In this document: positions 50,628 through 60,552 of the stretch, one piece after another
How positions within the stretch are numbered: position 1 is the first letter of the stretch
Layout of the letters: each line of letters opens with the position of its first letter
From: Pseudomonadota bacterium
GTDB lineage: Bacteria; Pseudomonadota; Alphaproteobacteria; Acetobacterales; Acetobacteraceae
Assembly (NCBI GenBank): GCA_021816925.1
Contig: JAKAWQ010000002.1
Coordinates: forward strand, 1 to 64,000
Length of the DNA: 64,000 nt
Direction of reading: 5' to 3'
Notes under the pieces: model-generated
Databases searched by the model: none
Told to the model about the DNA's origin: nothing
What the model saw: only the letters and a program-made list of their open reading frames with translations
Translations under genes and position numbers: made by a program

Positions 50628-52709
50628 CTAGCCGGAAACCCGTTGCTCCCGCTGCCCCGGCGGCTCTGTCGCGGGTGCCTGCAGCGGGAAATGGCACGCC
50701 GCGATATGCCGGCCGCCGAAGCTCCGCAGCAACGGCTCCTCCTCGGCGCAGCGCTGCCGCGCCAGATAACAGCGGGTGCGGAAACGGCAGCCGGACGGCG
50801 GGTCGAGCGGTGAAGGCAGCTCGCCCTTGATTGCCTGATCCGTCTTGGCCCGCTCCACGCTCGGCCGCGGCACCGGGATCGATCTCAGCAGGCCCGTCGT
50901 ATAAGGATGCAAGGCGCGCCCGTAGATGTCGTCGGCCGTCCCGACCTCGACCAGGCGGCCGAGATACATCACCCCCACACGATCCGCGAGATAACGCACC
51001 ACCGAAAGATCGTGCGAAATCACGAGATACGTGAGGCCGTGGTCCGCTTGCAGCCGCTTCATGAGATTGAGGATCTGCGAGCGGATCGAGACATCGAGTG
51101 CCGACACCGGCTCGTCCGCCACGATCATCCTGGGATTGAGCGCCAGCGCCCGCGCCAGACCGATCCGCTGGCGCTGCCCGCCCGAGAACTCGTGCGGATA
51201 GCTCTCCGCCGCATCGGCCTTGAGACCGACCTCGTCCAACAATGCCTCAACCCTCGCTTTCCGCTCGGCCTTGCCCCCGATCTCCTGGATTTCCAAAGGC
51301 TCTTCGATGATTTCGCCCACGCGCATCCGCGGATCGAGCGAGGCATAGGGGTCCTGGAACATGAACTGGAAATGCCGCCGCGCCTTGCGCAATGCCTGAC
51401 CCTGAAGCGACGCGATATCGGTGCCCTCGAACACCACCCGCCCCGCGGTCGGGGCCTCCAGCCCGACCGCCAGTCGCCCGAGCGTCGTCTTGCCGCAGCC
51501 CGATTCCCCGACCAGCCCGAACGTCTCGCCGTGCTCGAGTTGCAGGCTCACACCGGAAACCGCCTTGAGCGTGCCGGCCCTCCGCCGGAACAACGCGCCG
51601 GCGGCAACCGGATACTCCTTCGAGATTTCCTCGAGATTCAGGATGGCTCCCGCCTGATCCGGGAAAACCGCCGCACCCGGCAAAGGCCGGGAATGGTCGT
51701 CTTCCGCAACGATCGCGCAGTCCGCCGCCGCCGCTTCTACCGGCGAATTTCGCGGATGAAAGCAGGCGTAACGATGCGACGGATCGGAGTCCGCAAGCGC
51801 CGGATCCTCCTCCCGGCATCGCTCCGTCGCATAGGTGCAGCGGGGCGCAAAACGACAGCCGCGAGGCAAATCGGCAAGATCCGGAGGCATCCCCGGAATG
51901 GAATAGAGGCGCCGGCGCGTGTCCCGGTCCAATTGCGGAATCGAGGCCAGCAGCGCCTCCGTGTAGGGATGGTGCGTCCTCTCGAACAGCGCTTCGGTCT
52001 CCGCCATCTCCACGATGCGCGCGGCGTACATCACCATCACCCTGTCCGCCCGCCCCGCGACAACCCCCATGTCGTGGGTGATCAGGATCAGGCCCATGCC
52101 GAGCCTGGCCGTCAGGTCCGCAAGTAAAGCGAGGATCTGCGCCTGGATTGTCACGTCGAGCGCGGTCGTCGGCTCGTCGGCAATCAGGAGCTTCGGCTCG
52201 CAGGCAAGCGCCATCGCGATCATCACCCGCTGCCTGAGGCCGCCGGAAAGCTGGTGCGGATAATCCCTCAACCGCTCGGCGGGCCGCGGCATGCCCACCA
52301 GGCCCAGAACCTCGAGCGCGCGTTCCATGGCCTTCGCCTTGTTGGCCCCGCGGTGGAACCGCAGCGGCTCGGCAATCTGCTCGCCGATCATCATGTTCGG
52401 ATTGAGCGACGTCATCGGATCCTGGAACACGACACCGATCTCGCTGCCCCGGATGTGACGCATCTCGTGTTCGCTGAGGCCCGTCAGGTCCCTTCCGTCG
52501 AATCGGATCCGCCCTCCCGCGATCCTCCCGTTCGCCGGCAGAAGCCGCATGATCGACATCCCGGTCATGGTCTTGCCGCATCCCGATTCCCCCACGATTC
52601 CGACGCTCTCGCCCGCCTCCACGTGAAAGCTCACGCCATCGACCGCCCGTACGGTCCCGCCCGGCTGGTCGATGCAGGTCCGCAGATCCTCAACCTCGAG
52701 CAGACTCAT
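50628..52709 (-). CDS. Fused dipeptide ABC transporter ATPase (DppD-DppF type)
   Basis: A 693-residue protein with two complete ATPase domains in tandem, equivalent to DppD and DppF fused (as in GsiA). Domain 1: '[19 protein letters not shown]', signature '[15 protein letters not shown]', then an oligopeptide/dipeptide C-terminal cysteine region '[15 protein letters not shown]'. Domain 2: '[17 protein letters not shown]', '[15 protein letters not shown]' and a second region '[15 protein letters not shown]', whose cysteines may bind an Fe-S cluster as in Dpp ATPases. It is the last gene of the dppBC cluster on the minus strand and drives peptide import. Confidence 0.92.
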   Translation of the reverse strand: MSLLEVEDLRTCIDQPGGTVRAVDGVSFHVEAGESVGIVGESGCGKTMTGMSIMRLLPANGRIAGGRIRFDGRDLTGLSEHEMRHIRGSEIGVVFQDPMTSLNPNMMIGEQIAEPLRFHRGANKAKAMERALEVLGLVGMPRPAERLRDYPHQLSGGLRQRVMIAMALACEPKLLIADEPTTALDVTIQAQILALLADLTARLGMGLILITHDMGVVAGRADRVMVMYAARIVEMAETEALFERTHHPYTEALLASIPQLDRDTRRRLYSIPGMPPDLADLPRGCRFAPRCTYATERCREEDPALADSDPSHRYACFHPRNSPVEAAAADCAIVAEDDHSRPLPGAAVFPDQAGAILNLEEISKEYPVAAGALFRRRAGTLKAVSGVSLQLEHGETFGLVGESGCGKTTLGRLAVGLEAPTAGRVVFEGTDIASLQGQALRKARRHFQFMFQDPYASLDPRMRVGEIIEEPLEIQEIGGKAERKARVEALLDEVGLKADAAESYPHEFSGGQRQRIGLARALALNPRMIVADEPVSALDVSIRSQILNLMKRLQADHGLTYLVISHDLSVVRYLADRVGVMYLGRLVEVGTADDIYGRALHPYTTGLLRSIPVPRPSVERAKTDQAIKGELPSPLDPPSGCRFRTRCYLARQRCAEEEPLLRSFGGRHIAACHFPLQAPATEPPGQREQRVSG

Positions 52710-52768
52710 GAGCCCGTGCCGGTCTCAAAAAGAGATCGAGTGGAGCGGCGCCGAAGCAGCCCGGCGAT

Positions 52769-53707
52769 TCAGCGCGCCTGTCCTCCCACATGCCCTCCCA
52801 CCGCGCGCCGATCCACCTTGAGATGCTCCGCCACCCCGTCCGCCAGCAGGTTGACCGCCAGCACCGCAATCGCGATGAGCAATCCCGGAAACACGGAAAA
52901 CAGCGGATCCTGCAGCATCACGGGCTGCGCTTCGGAAAGGATGTTCCCGAGGCTGGCGACGGGCGCTTCGATGCCCACGCCGAGGAAGCTCAACACCGCC
53001 TCCGCCAGGATCGCATAGCCGAAAATGAGCACCTGTTGCACGAGCATGGGCGCCGCCGCATTCGGCAGGATATGCCGTCGTACGATCCGAAAGCCCGAGG
53101 CGCCCTGTGAGATCGCCGCCTCCACATAGGCCATTCCTTCGATACCCATCATGGACGCCCGCATCACGCGGATGCTCCAGGGAATGAAAAACAGGGACTC
53201 GACAACCACCACCTCGAGAAAACCCGGACCGATGATCGTCACCAGCGCCAGCGCCATCACGACCCCCGGAAGCGCCATCAACGCATCGACGAGGCGCATG
53301 GCAATCGAACCGAACATGCGGATCCGCACAACCCCGATGGCGACGATCAGCCCGGCAATGCCGGTGAAGAGAGCGACGACCACAGCCACTTCGAGGCTGG
53401 TCCGAAGCCCGAACAGCACACGCGCGAGCAGATTCCGTCCGTAATCATCGGTACCGAACGGATAGCGCAACGAAGGCGGCTGCAGGATGGCGCTGGCATC
53501 CATGCGATTGGGATCGAGCCCGAGCAGAGGCGGTCCGAGCACGGCGGCAACACTCAGCACCGCGATCAGGGCCATCCCGAGCTTGAGGCGCCCGGACATG
53601 CGATGCCCCGCCCGCGCTCTCGAACGTACAGCCGATCGCGGGCTCGGTCCGAATTCCGCCGGAGACTCCGCCACGAAGGGCGAGGGTCGATCCCCCGCGC
53701 TAGCCAT
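52769..53707 (-). CDS. dppC: Peptide ABC transporter permease, DppC type
   Basis: A 312-residue permease with an extended hydrophilic front of about 45 residues, then six membrane helices. Family marks are '[19 protein letters not shown]' and the coupling loop '[20 protein letters not shown]'. The ATG at 53707 overlaps the end of dppB by eight bases. It pairs with DppB to form the channel for peptides or peptide-like compounds. Confidence 0.9.
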   Translation of the reverse strand: MASAGDRPSPFVAESPAEFGPSPRSAVRSRARAGHRMSGRLKLGMALIAVLSVAAVLGPPLLGLDPNRMDASAILQPPSLRYPFGTDDYGRNLLARVLFGLRTSLEVAVVVALFTGIAGLIVAIGVVRIRMFGSIAMRLVDALMALPGVVMALALVTIIGPGFLEVVVVESLFFIPWSIRVMRASMMGIEGMAYVEAAISQGASGFRIVRRHILPNAAAPMLVQQVLIFGYAILAEAVLSFLGVGIEAPVASLGNILSEAQPVMLQDPLFSVFPGLLIAIAVLAVNLLADGVAEHLKVDRRAVGGHVGGQAR

Positions 53708-54647
53708 AGCGCACCTTCGGGTTGGCCCACGCATAGGCGATGTCCACGATCAGATTGACCAGGATCACCACGCTGCCGATCAGCAGCACTCCTCCCTGGA
53801 TCACCGGATAATCGGACTGCAGCGCGCTGTTGACGAGCAGATAGCCGAGGCCCGGAATGTTGAACACCACCTCGATGACGAAATTCCCCGCCAGGACGAG
53901 CATGACGACGACCCCCATCGACGTGAGAACCGGCAGCAGCGCCGCACGGAGGCCATGCACGAGAATTACCCGCCGCTCGGGAATCCCCTTTGCCCGCGCC
54001 GTCCTGATGAAATCCTGACGAAGCACGTCGAGCAGCGAAGCGCGGCACATGCGTGCAAGAGGGGCCGCCTGGATGAGCCCGATCGTCGAAGCCGGCAACA
54101 CCACATCGCTGAGCCACGCAACCGGTGACTGCCAGGGCAACGTATAGCCGAGCGGCGGAAACCACCCGAGCTCAACCGAGAAGGCCAGAATCATCAGCAT
54201 CGCCAGCCAGAACTCCGGTATCGACATGCCGAACGTGCTCAGGATCGTAACGCCGGCATCAATCCGCGAGTTCGCCTTGGCCGCGCTCACCACCCCCGCA
54301 CCGACGCCAAGTCCGACCGCAATCAGCAGGGCCGGGAGTGCGATCGTCGCGGTGATGATGCCGTGTGACCACAACACCGATGCAACCGATGCATGCAGAA
54401 AATAGGACTGTCCGAAATTCCCCCGCGCCGCGTTGCCGAGCCAGTCGAGATATTGAACGATCAAGGGCCGATCGAGGCCCATCTGCCGGTCAAGCCGCAG
54501 GATCTCGCTCCGCGAGGCCTCGACACCCCCGAGAAGAATCTCTGCCGGGTTCGTCCGCGCAAGATGGCTCAGGCCGAACGCGGCAATGCTGATCAGGAGC
54601 CATATCGGAACGGCGAGCGCGATCCGCCGCGCTATGAACCGGTGCAT
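53700..54647 (-). CDS. dppB: Peptide ABC transporter permease, DppB type
   Basis: A 315-residue permease: N-terminal helix 'RIALAVPIWLLISIAAFGL', the typical 'LGLDRPLIVQYLDWLGNAAR' loop ('MGLDRPL' here), 'GNFGQSYF', and the coupling motif 'FIRTARAKGIPERRVILVHG' near residue 215. Six membrane segments. It follows the binding-protein gene by about 210 bases with no terminator seen, so the genes are probably one operon. Confidence 0.92.
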   Translation of the reverse strand: MHRFIARRIALAVPIWLLISIAAFGLSHLARTNPAEILLGGVEASRSEILRLDRQMGLDRPLIVQYLDWLGNAARGNFGQSYFLHASVASVLWSHGIITATIALPALLIAVGLGVGAGVVSAAKANSRIDAGVTILSTFGMSIPEFWLAMLMILAFSVELGWFPPLGYTLPWQSPVAWLSDVVLPASTIGLIQAAPLARMCRASLLDVLRQDFIRTARAKGIPERRVILVHGLRAALLPVLTSMGVVVMLVLAGNFVIEVVFNIPGLGYLLVNSALQSDYPVIQGGVLLIGSVVILVNLIVDIAYAWANPKVRYG

Positions 54648-54860
54648 CTCGCCGCCCCTTCCCCGAGGCTCGCCCGACTATGGCGCCCGGACCGCGGATC
54701 TTCCCGACCCGCCGTCCGGCAGGCTCGGAAGAGTGACTCGCGGCTCACTCCCCGCGCGCTGAAAGGCCGGACCTTCGGCCCGAAGCCGAAACCACCGCAG
54801 GTTCTCGGCGTCTGTCCGATTTCCGCTCCTTCACGACATCGGCGTATCGATGCCGTCGGC

Positions 54861-56465
54861 TCACCACACGTTCCAGAATCGCGGCAGATACCACACCGAA
54901 TAGCCGTGCAGCGATGCACTCGCACCGTCCAGAGACGCCATGTCGCCCACCTGCAGTTCCGGCACTTGCTTCCAGAACGCGACCTGCAGCTTGTCCACGA
55001 TCGCCTTCTGCTCGCTCGCGCTCCTCGCCTGGCTGTAGGCCGTCAGAAGCGAATCGATCTCCTTGTTCGAGAAGCCCCAGTCGTCCGCCCCGCCGGTCCC
55101 GATGTTGGAGGTCTCGTCGATGGGATCGAACCTCAGAGTGTTGCCGCTTGCGAACAGGTTGAAGCCCGTCTTCTTCGTGAGATACGTCAGTTCGCCCGGC
55201 CACGTCATCACGTCGAGCTTCGCGTTGATGCCGTCCGCCTTCCATTGTGCGACGGCCATGACCGAAGCCTGGTACATCCATTGGTACTGCTGATTGGTGA
55301 TCACCACCACCGGCTGCCCCTTGTAACCGGCCCGCGCGAGGTCCGCCTTGACCTTCGCGGCGTCGGGGCTGTTGTAGATGCCGCTTCCCACGCCCGGGTC
55401 GTAGGCGGCGGTTTGCGTCGGAAAGAAAAGGCTCGGGTTGGCCTGATAGAACTGCGACTGGCCGCTCGTGAGCACCTTCAGGATGGCGGTGTCGTTGAGC
55501 GCCTGTGCCAACGCCATTCTGAACCAGACATTGCTGGTCGGGTACTGGTAGTTGTTGAAGTACCAGACCACTTGCACCGACGTCGGATTGACCTCCGGCT
55601 TCAGGCCCGGCCGCGAGGCAAGCGCCTGGTATGCCGTGAACGGCAGGCTCTCGGCGTACTCGAACTGCCCGGATTCCAGCCCGAGAAGCCTCGTCTGCGC
55701 GTTCGGCACCACCGCGAACTTGAGCGCGCTGTAATATGCAACCTTGTGCCCGCCGTAGCCGCCCACGGATTCACTGGAAAGCGGGACATAGCCCGGAAAG
55801 CGCTTCAGCAACGTGTACTGATCCGGGATCCATGCCTCGATGCTGTAGGGACCGGTGCCGATCAGGTCCGGCGGCTTGAGCGCGGTCCGGGACGCCGCGT
55901 ACTTCGCCGGCATGACGGCGACGAACGTCAGGGGATTGGCAAGCGTGGCGAGGAAATCCTCATCCGGCCTCGTCAGCGCGATGTCCACGACAGAGGGGCT
56001 CGGAGAGGTCACCGACTTGACCTCCTTCGCCATCGCCGGACCGTTCACACCGATCGCCATGAATCGCTCGAGCGAGGCGACGACATCCGCGCCCGTCACC
56101 GGTTCCCCGTTCTGGAACTTGGCGCCCTGAACGAGATGGAACGTCCAATCCAGGCCCTTGCCGGTGCTCGACCAGCTGCTCGCGAGGTCCGGCGTGATTT
56201 CATAGTGCTGGTTGTAGGTGACCAGCTCGTCGAAGACGTGGGAGTCGATCTCCCGCGTGGTCGCGGAATTGCTGAACATCGGATCGAGCACCGCCGCCGG
56301 CGCCGTCACTGCGTCCACGAGCGTCCCGAGGCTTCCCGGCGCGGGCGGCGTGCCGCCGTTGTTCTGCGCCTGCGCTTGACCGCCCGGCAGCGCCGCCATC
56401 CCGAGAGCCAGCCCGACGCCGCACGCTGCGGCAATGACCTTCCTTGCCCGGCTGCTTTTCCTCAT
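54861..56465 (-). CDS. Peptide-binding protein of the ABC transporter (family 5)
   Basis: A 534-residue extracytoplasmic solute-binding protein, family 5 (DppA/OppA type). The signal peptide is residues 1-35 ('RKVIAAACGVGLALGMAAL', cleavage after 'AQAQ'). 'ATTREIDSHVFDELVTYNQH' and 'YEITPDLASSWSSTGKGLDW' are the standard front of the family; 'TWPGELTYLTKK' and 'TSNIGTGGADDWGFSNKEID' belong to the ligand region. The ATG at 56465 has GGAGGGGG upstream. A GntR-type operator identical to that of the gene at 42971-43777 lies 65 bases upstream, so import is probably co-regulated with the MlrC cluster. Confidence 0.9.
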   Translation of the reverse strand: MRKSSRARKVIAAACGVGLALGMAALPGGQAQAQNNGGTPPAPGSLGTLVDAVTAPAAVLDPMFSNSATTREIDSHVFDELVTYNQHYEITPDLASSWSSTGKGLDWTFHLVQGAKFQNGEPVTGADVVASLERFMAIGVNGPAMAKEVKSVTSPSPSVVDIALTRPDEDFLATLANPLTFVAVMPAKYAASRTALKPPDLIGTGPYSIEAWIPDQYTLLKRFPGYVPLSSESVGGYGGHKVAYYSALKFAVVPNAQTRLLGLESGQFEYAESLPFTAYQALASRPGLKPEVNPTSVQVVWYFNNYQYPTSNVWFRMALAQALNDTAILKVLTSGQSQFYQANPSLFFPTQTAAYDPGVGSGIYNSPDAAKVKADLARAGYKGQPVVVITNQQYQWMYQASVMAVAQWKADGINAKLDVMTWPGELTYLTKKTGFNLFASGNTLRFDPIDETSNIGTGGADDWGFSNKEIDSLLTAYSQARSASEQKAIVDKLQVAFWKQVPELQVGDMASLDGASASLHGYSVWYLPRFWNVW

Positions 56466-56529
56466 GCGCCCCCTCCGATCGTCCCGCGTCGCTTCGCCGC
56501 TCGTGGCTCTTCGTCTTTCCGCCCCTCTT

Positions 56530-56545
56530 CGTATACAATCATACG
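56530..56545. promoter_or_regulatory. GntR operator, copy 2
   Basis: CGTATACAATCATACG, identical over all 16 bases to 43795-43810. It stands 65 bases before the peptide-binding protein gene and 37 bases past the stop of the SDR gene. Confidence 0.75.
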
Positions 56546-56581
56546 TCGGCGTGCAAGCCGATTCGTCTGCGCCTTTCCCCT

Positions 56582-57337
56582 TTACCTCCCACCATCCACC
56601 TGCAGCACCTGCCCGCTCACGAACGACGCGAAGTCCGAAGCAAAGAACAGCACCGCATTGGCGATGTCCTCGGCCGTCCCGAGATGATGCAGCGCAATTC
56701 GCTCCACCAGCGCCTTCTGCCCCTCCGCCCCGTAGCTCTCCCATTGCCGCTCGGTCGCCGCGTTGGTCCGGATGAAACCCGGCGCCACGCTGTTCACCGT
56801 GATCCCCGATGGCCCAAGCTCGTGCGCAAGCTGCCGCGTCAACCCGACCAGCGCGTGCTTGGCGCTGCAATAGGCCTGGATGCCGGTGAGCGAAGGCGCG
56901 AGCCCCGCCCCCGAGCTGATCGTCACGATCCGCCCCCTCCCCGCCCGCTGCATCGCCGGCGCCGCCGCCCGGCAGAGCGCAAACGCCGCATGCACGTTGA
57001 TCGCGAAGATCACGTCCCACTCCGCATCCGTCACCGCCGCGATCGGCTTGCCCACTTGCCCGGCAACGCCGCCCGCATTGCTGACCAGAACATCGATCGC
57101 CCCGCCCGCCGCCCGCTCGATCTCCCCGATCCAGCCCGCCGCCGCCGCGCGATCCCGGAGATCGAGCACCTTGGTCACGATCCCGCCCGCCGTCGCGGTC
57201 TCGGCCAGCTCCCCCTCCGAAAGGTCCGTCGCGAACACGCGCGCGCCGAGCCCGGCAAAACGCCTCGCGATCGCACGCCCGAAACCGTGCCCCGCGCCCG
57301 TCACGGCTACCGTCCGATTATCAAAACGGATCTGCAT
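56582..57337 (-). CDS. Short-chain dehydrogenase/reductase
   Basis: A 251-residue classical SDR. The NAD(P) motif is 'VAVTGAGHGFGRAIARRFAG', 'DVLVSNAGG' follows, the catalytic Ser is in 'IVTISSGAG', the Tyr-x3-Lys is in 'AYCSAKHAL', and the tail has 'SGQVLQVDGGR'. Its first 55 codons have a near-copy at 39871-40033. It lies downstream of the amino acid permease gene on the same strand and just before the GntR operator of the peptide system. Substrate unknown. Confidence 0.9.
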   Translation of the reverse strand: MQIRFDNRTVAVTGAGHGFGRAIARRFAGLGARVFATDLSEGELAETATAGGIVTKVLDLRDRAAAAGWIGEIERAAGGAIDVLVSNAGGVAGQVGKPIAAVTDAEWDVIFAINVHAAFALCRAAAPAMQRAGRGRIVTISSGAGLAPSLTGIQAYCSAKHALVGLTRQLAHELGPSGITVNSVAPGFIRTNAATERQWESYGAEGQKALVERIALHHLGTAEDIANAVLFFASDFASFVSGQVLQVDGGR

Positions 57338-57394
57338 CGCGAAAACTCCCGGCCGAGGTCGGAGAGACCGTTCTCGATCACCGCAAGGCCCCGA

Positions 57395-58081
57395 TCAAGG
57401 GCCGCGCGCACCCGCCGCCGCGCCCCGCGCCGGGCGAAGCCGCCGCTCGAACCACGCCACGCCGCGGCTCGCCGGATAGCTGATGATCAGGTAGATCACG
57501 AAAATGAAGCTGTACACCTGCAGATATTTGAACGTGTCCGCCGCGATCAGTTGCCCGGTAAAGATCAGCTCCGGAATCGAGATTGTCGAGACGAGCGCGG
57601 TGTCCTTGAAGAGCGAGATGAAATAATTGCCGATCGGCGGGATCACGATGCGGATCGCCTGCGGCAGGATGACCAGCCGGAGCGCGAGCGGCCGGCTCAA
57701 GCCGAGCGCGCCCGCCGCTTCCCACTGCCCCTTGTCCACCGCCTCGATCCCGGCCCGGAACACTTCGCTCAGATAGGCGCCGTAATTGATCGCAAGCCCG
57801 AGGATACCCGCCTCGAACTTGCCGAGCCGAAGGCCAAAAAACGGAAACACATAGAAGATATAGAAGAGCTGCAGGAGAAGCGGGCTGCCTCGGATGAGCT
57901 CCACGAACACCGTGGCCGGCAGTGCCAGCAGACGCCGCCGCGAGGAAACCCGGGCGAGCGCCAGCACAAGCCCGATCACCAGCGCCACGGCCATGCTCGC
58001 AAACGTGAGCGAGACGGTGATCTTCGTCCCGGTCCAGAGGTCCGGCGCCCAGAGAACGAGATCGTGAAAAGCCCCCTTCAC
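57395..58081 (-). CDS. Polar amino acid ABC transporter permease
   Basis: A 228-residue permease of the HisMQ/GlnP type with the early motif 'LWTGTKITVSLTFASMAVAL' and the coupling region 'EAAGALGLSRPLALRLVILP'. 'FVELIRGSPLLLQLFYIFYV' is diagnostic for the polar amino acid group. It starts with a GTG at 58081. The matching binding protein precedes it by 55 bases, but no ATPase gene is adjacent. Confidence 0.9.
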   Translation of the reverse strand: MKGAFHDLVLWAPDLWTGTKITVSLTFASMAVALVIGLVLALARVSSRRRLLALPATVFVELIRGSPLLLQLFYIFYVFPFFGLRLGKFEAGILGLAINYGAYLSEVFRAGIEAVDKGQWEAAGALGLSRPLALRLVILPQAIRIVIPPIGNYFISLFKDTALVSTISIPELIFTGQLIAADTFKYLQVYSFIFVIYLIISYPASRGVAWFERRLRPARGAAAGARGP

Positions 58082-58136
58082 GCCGCGCGCGGCCCAACCC
58101 CGCCCCTTGCGCCGGCGCGGCCGGGCGCGCCCCGCC

Positions 58137-59000
58137 TCACAGCTTCAGGAAGAAATTCGTCGGCGTCAGGCCCCATTTCGCGAAAATCCTGGCCGCCGTG
58201 CCGTCCTTCAGCATCGCGGCATAGGTGGCGTTGAACGCCCTGAGAAACTCCGGGTTCCCTTTCGCCACCGCGAAGGCACAATCGGAGGTCGCCTTGGCCT
58301 GCGGCTCGTAGTTCGCCACCAGCTCGAATCCGAGCGCCGGGTTCTGTTTCAGCGCATAGGCCGAAAGCGAGGCATCCACCACCGCCGCATCCAGCCGCCC
58401 GGCATTGAGGTCCGCGAACACGTTCTGGATCGTCGGGTAGAGCTTGATGTCGATCCGCTTGCCCGCCGGGCAGGCCGCACTCGCGCTTTTCAGCAGATCC
58501 GCGTAGGTCGTGCCTTCATACGTGCCGGCGGAATGGCCGCAAAGAGCGGCAAGCGAATGCAGGTTCTTCGGATTGCCCTTCGGCACGTCGAGCGATTCCG
58601 GATTGTAGAAGACGACGTCCGTGAAATCGACGATCTTGGCGCGCGCCGGGCGGATATACATCGCATCGCCCATCAGCTCGATCCGCCCGCTCTGCAACGC
58701 GGGAAGCAGGCTCGAAAACGGCATCGCCGTCACCTCGAGCCGCGCAGCGATGCCCTCACGCCGAAGAAACTCGCGGAGAATATCAGGCAGCGCCCCCAGC
58801 GCCTTGTGCGTCCCCGGCGAAACATAGGAAAGCGGCGCATCGTTCGAGGTGCCGATGACGAGCACCTTGCTGGCCTTGATGCGCGCCAGAAGATCCTCCG
58901 CGCGCGCCGGCACCGCGCCGGCAAGCAGCAACAGCGCCGCCGCTATCGCGCCGAACATTCCGCCGCGCCCAAACCGCACCCGCAATGCTCCGAACCTCAT
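58137..59000 (-). CDS. Amino acid ABC transporter substrate-binding protein
   Basis: A 287-residue family-3 binding protein with a signal peptide ending near 'AVPARAE'. The family pattern is visible: 'SKVLVIGTSNDAPLSYVSPG', 'LEVTAMPFSSLLPALQSGRI', 'IVDFTDVVFYNPESLDVPKG' and 'RLDAAVVDASLSAYALKQN'. Three cysteines occur ('AALCGHS', 'SAACPAG', 'TSDCAFAV'). GGAGG precedes the ATG at 59000. Feeds the permease downstream; cargo probably a polar amino acid or opine. Confidence 0.88.
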   Translation of the reverse strand: MRFGALRVRFGRGGMFGAIAAALLLLAGAVPARAEDLLARIKASKVLVIGTSNDAPLSYVSPGTHKALGALPDILREFLRREGIAARLEVTAMPFSSLLPALQSGRIELMGDAMYIRPARAKIVDFTDVVFYNPESLDVPKGNPKNLHSLAALCGHSAGTYEGTTYADLLKSASAACPAGKRIDIKLYPTIQNVFADLNAGRLDAAVVDASLSAYALKQNPALGFELVANYEPQAKATSDCAFAVAKGNPEFLRAFNATYAAMLKDGTAARIFAKWGLTPTNFFLKL

Positions 59001-59130
59001 TATCCCGCCTCCCCCCGTTCGAAGACAACCCCGCATGCGTTCGCCAACTCCACGCGCCCGCGTTGGCACTGTCAAGGCAGGCCACCACGCACTTGCCGCC
59101 TCGCACCTCGGCAGCCATGATGCCGGGCGA

Positions 59131-59742
59131 ATGTTCCCACCCGCATCCGAGATCGTGCCGGCCGGGCACGGACGCGCGTTCCGCCTCGCCGCCGGCGAGG
59201 CGCTGGCGCTCGTCAATCCGCTCGGCACGCAAGTCGTCGATACCTGGGCCTTCGCCTTCACCCCCGCGTTCGAGTTCCTCTCTATGGAGCACACGCGCTC
59301 CGTACTCAGCACGATCTTCATCCGCAGAGGCATGACGCTCGTGAGCGATCGCCGCCGCCCGATGCTCCTGCTCGCCGAAGACAGCTCGCCCGGCGTGCAC
59401 GACACGCTCCTCCCCGCCTGCACTCCCGCCGTCTACCGCGAGCTCGGCGCGCCGCCCGATCATCGGAGCTGCGCCGCCAACCTGCACGAGGCGCTCGCGG
59501 CAGCAGGCCACGCCGTCCCCTTTACGCCCGCACCCTTCAACCTCTTCATGAACGTGCCCCTCGCCCCCGACGGCAGCCTCGATCGCCGCCCGCCCGTCGC
59601 GGCGCCTGGCGCACGTGTGGTTCTGCGCGCCGCCATGGACCTCTTGATCGTGTTCTCCGCCTGCCCGCAGGACATCACGCCGATCAACGGCGAAGCGCGC
59701 CGGCCGAGCGACGTGCTCGTCCAGAGGCTCGGCCAAGGCTAG
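59131..59742 (+). CDS. DUF1989 urea carboxylase-associated family protein
   Basis: A 203-residue DUF1989 protein. The family front 'SEIVPAGHGRAFRLAAGEAL' and the core 'VDTWAFA..EFLSMEHTRS' and 'DTLLPACTP' are present, and 'HRSCAANLHEAL' supplies the conserved Cys and His. 'FNLFMNVPLAPDGSL' and 'SACPQDITPING' follow near the end. These proteins accompany urea carboxylase, guanidine and amino acid uptake genes and bind metal in related structures; their role is not settled. The ATG at 59131 is the first in-frame start with homology. A broken agmatinase gene follows six bases later. Confidence 0.85.
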   Translation: MFPPASEIVPAGHGRAFRLAAGEALALVNPLGTQVVDTWAFAFTPAFEFLSMEHTRSVLSTIFIRRGMTLVSDRRRPMLLLAEDSSPGVHDTLLPACTPAVYRELGAPPDHRSCAANLHEALAAAGHAVPFTPAPFNLFMNVPLAPDGSLDRRPPVAAPGARVVLRAAMDLLIVFSACPQDITPINGEARRPSDVLVQRLGQG

Positions 59743-59748
59743 CCGCCC

Positions 59749-60443
59749 GTGCAGGACCCGGCGCCTCGGGACTCGCTCGCCACACCCCGCTTTTGCGGCG
59801 TGCCAAGCTTCATGCGCCTGCCGCTCGCAACCGCGGAACCGCTCGCCCCTCGGCGGCGGGGGACCACTCCGTCTCGCTCCCCGCCCTCCGCGCGCTCGGC
59901 AGGCGCCGGGGCCGGATGGCACTCGTCCATTTCGACAGCCACACAGATACCTGGGACAGCTATTTCGGGGCCAAGCGCTTCAGCGCCGGCACGCCGTTCC
60001 GCCGCGCCGTCGAGGAGGGCTGGATCGATCCCGCGCACTCCATCCAGATCGGCATGCGCGGCTCGCTCTTCCGCCCCGACGATGTGAGCCAGTCCGAGGC
60101 GCTCGGCTACACGGTGGTGACAACGGAGCGGATGTTCGAGCTCGGATGGCCGGCGCTCGCGCGGCAAATCGCGGCGCGGGTCGACCGCATGCCCTGCTAC
60201 CTCACCTTCGACCTCGACTTCGTCGACCCCGCCTCGGCGCCCGGCGTGCAGACGCCGGAGGCCGGCGGGCCGACCGCGCGCGATGCGCTCGCCCTCCTGC
60301 GCGCCTTGAGCGGGCTCTCCATCATCCGCGCGGACGTCGTCGAAACCAATCCCCTCTTCGACGGCCCCGGCCAGGTCATCGCCCTCCTCGCCGCCACCGT
60401 CGCCGCCGAGATCCTCGCGATGCTCGCGGCGGACCGTGTGTGA
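59749..60443 (+). pseudogene. Agmatinase-type ureohydrolase gene with internal deletion
   Basis: The front 'RDSLATPRFCGVPSFMRLPL' is the typical start of an agmatinase. After about 30 codons it is joined, out of frame, to the middle and rear of the enzyme: 'AAGDHSVSLPALRALG', 'ALVHFDSHTDTWDSYFG', 'YLTFDLDFVDPASAPGVQTP', which keep the manganese ligands of the rear part. About 90 residues, including the first metal-loop region, are missing. Intact agmatinases hydrolyse agmatine or guanidino compounds to urea. Its position after a DUF1989 gene fits a lost guanidino/urea pathway. Confidence 0.8.
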
Positions 60444-60552
60444 GGTCGTTCATTCCGATATCACAACAAACATCCCTCAAACCGGGGGACGTCGTGTCCC
60501 ACTTGTCCAAAAAATTCTCAGAAACCAGCCAATGGCGGGCATTGGCGATTTT

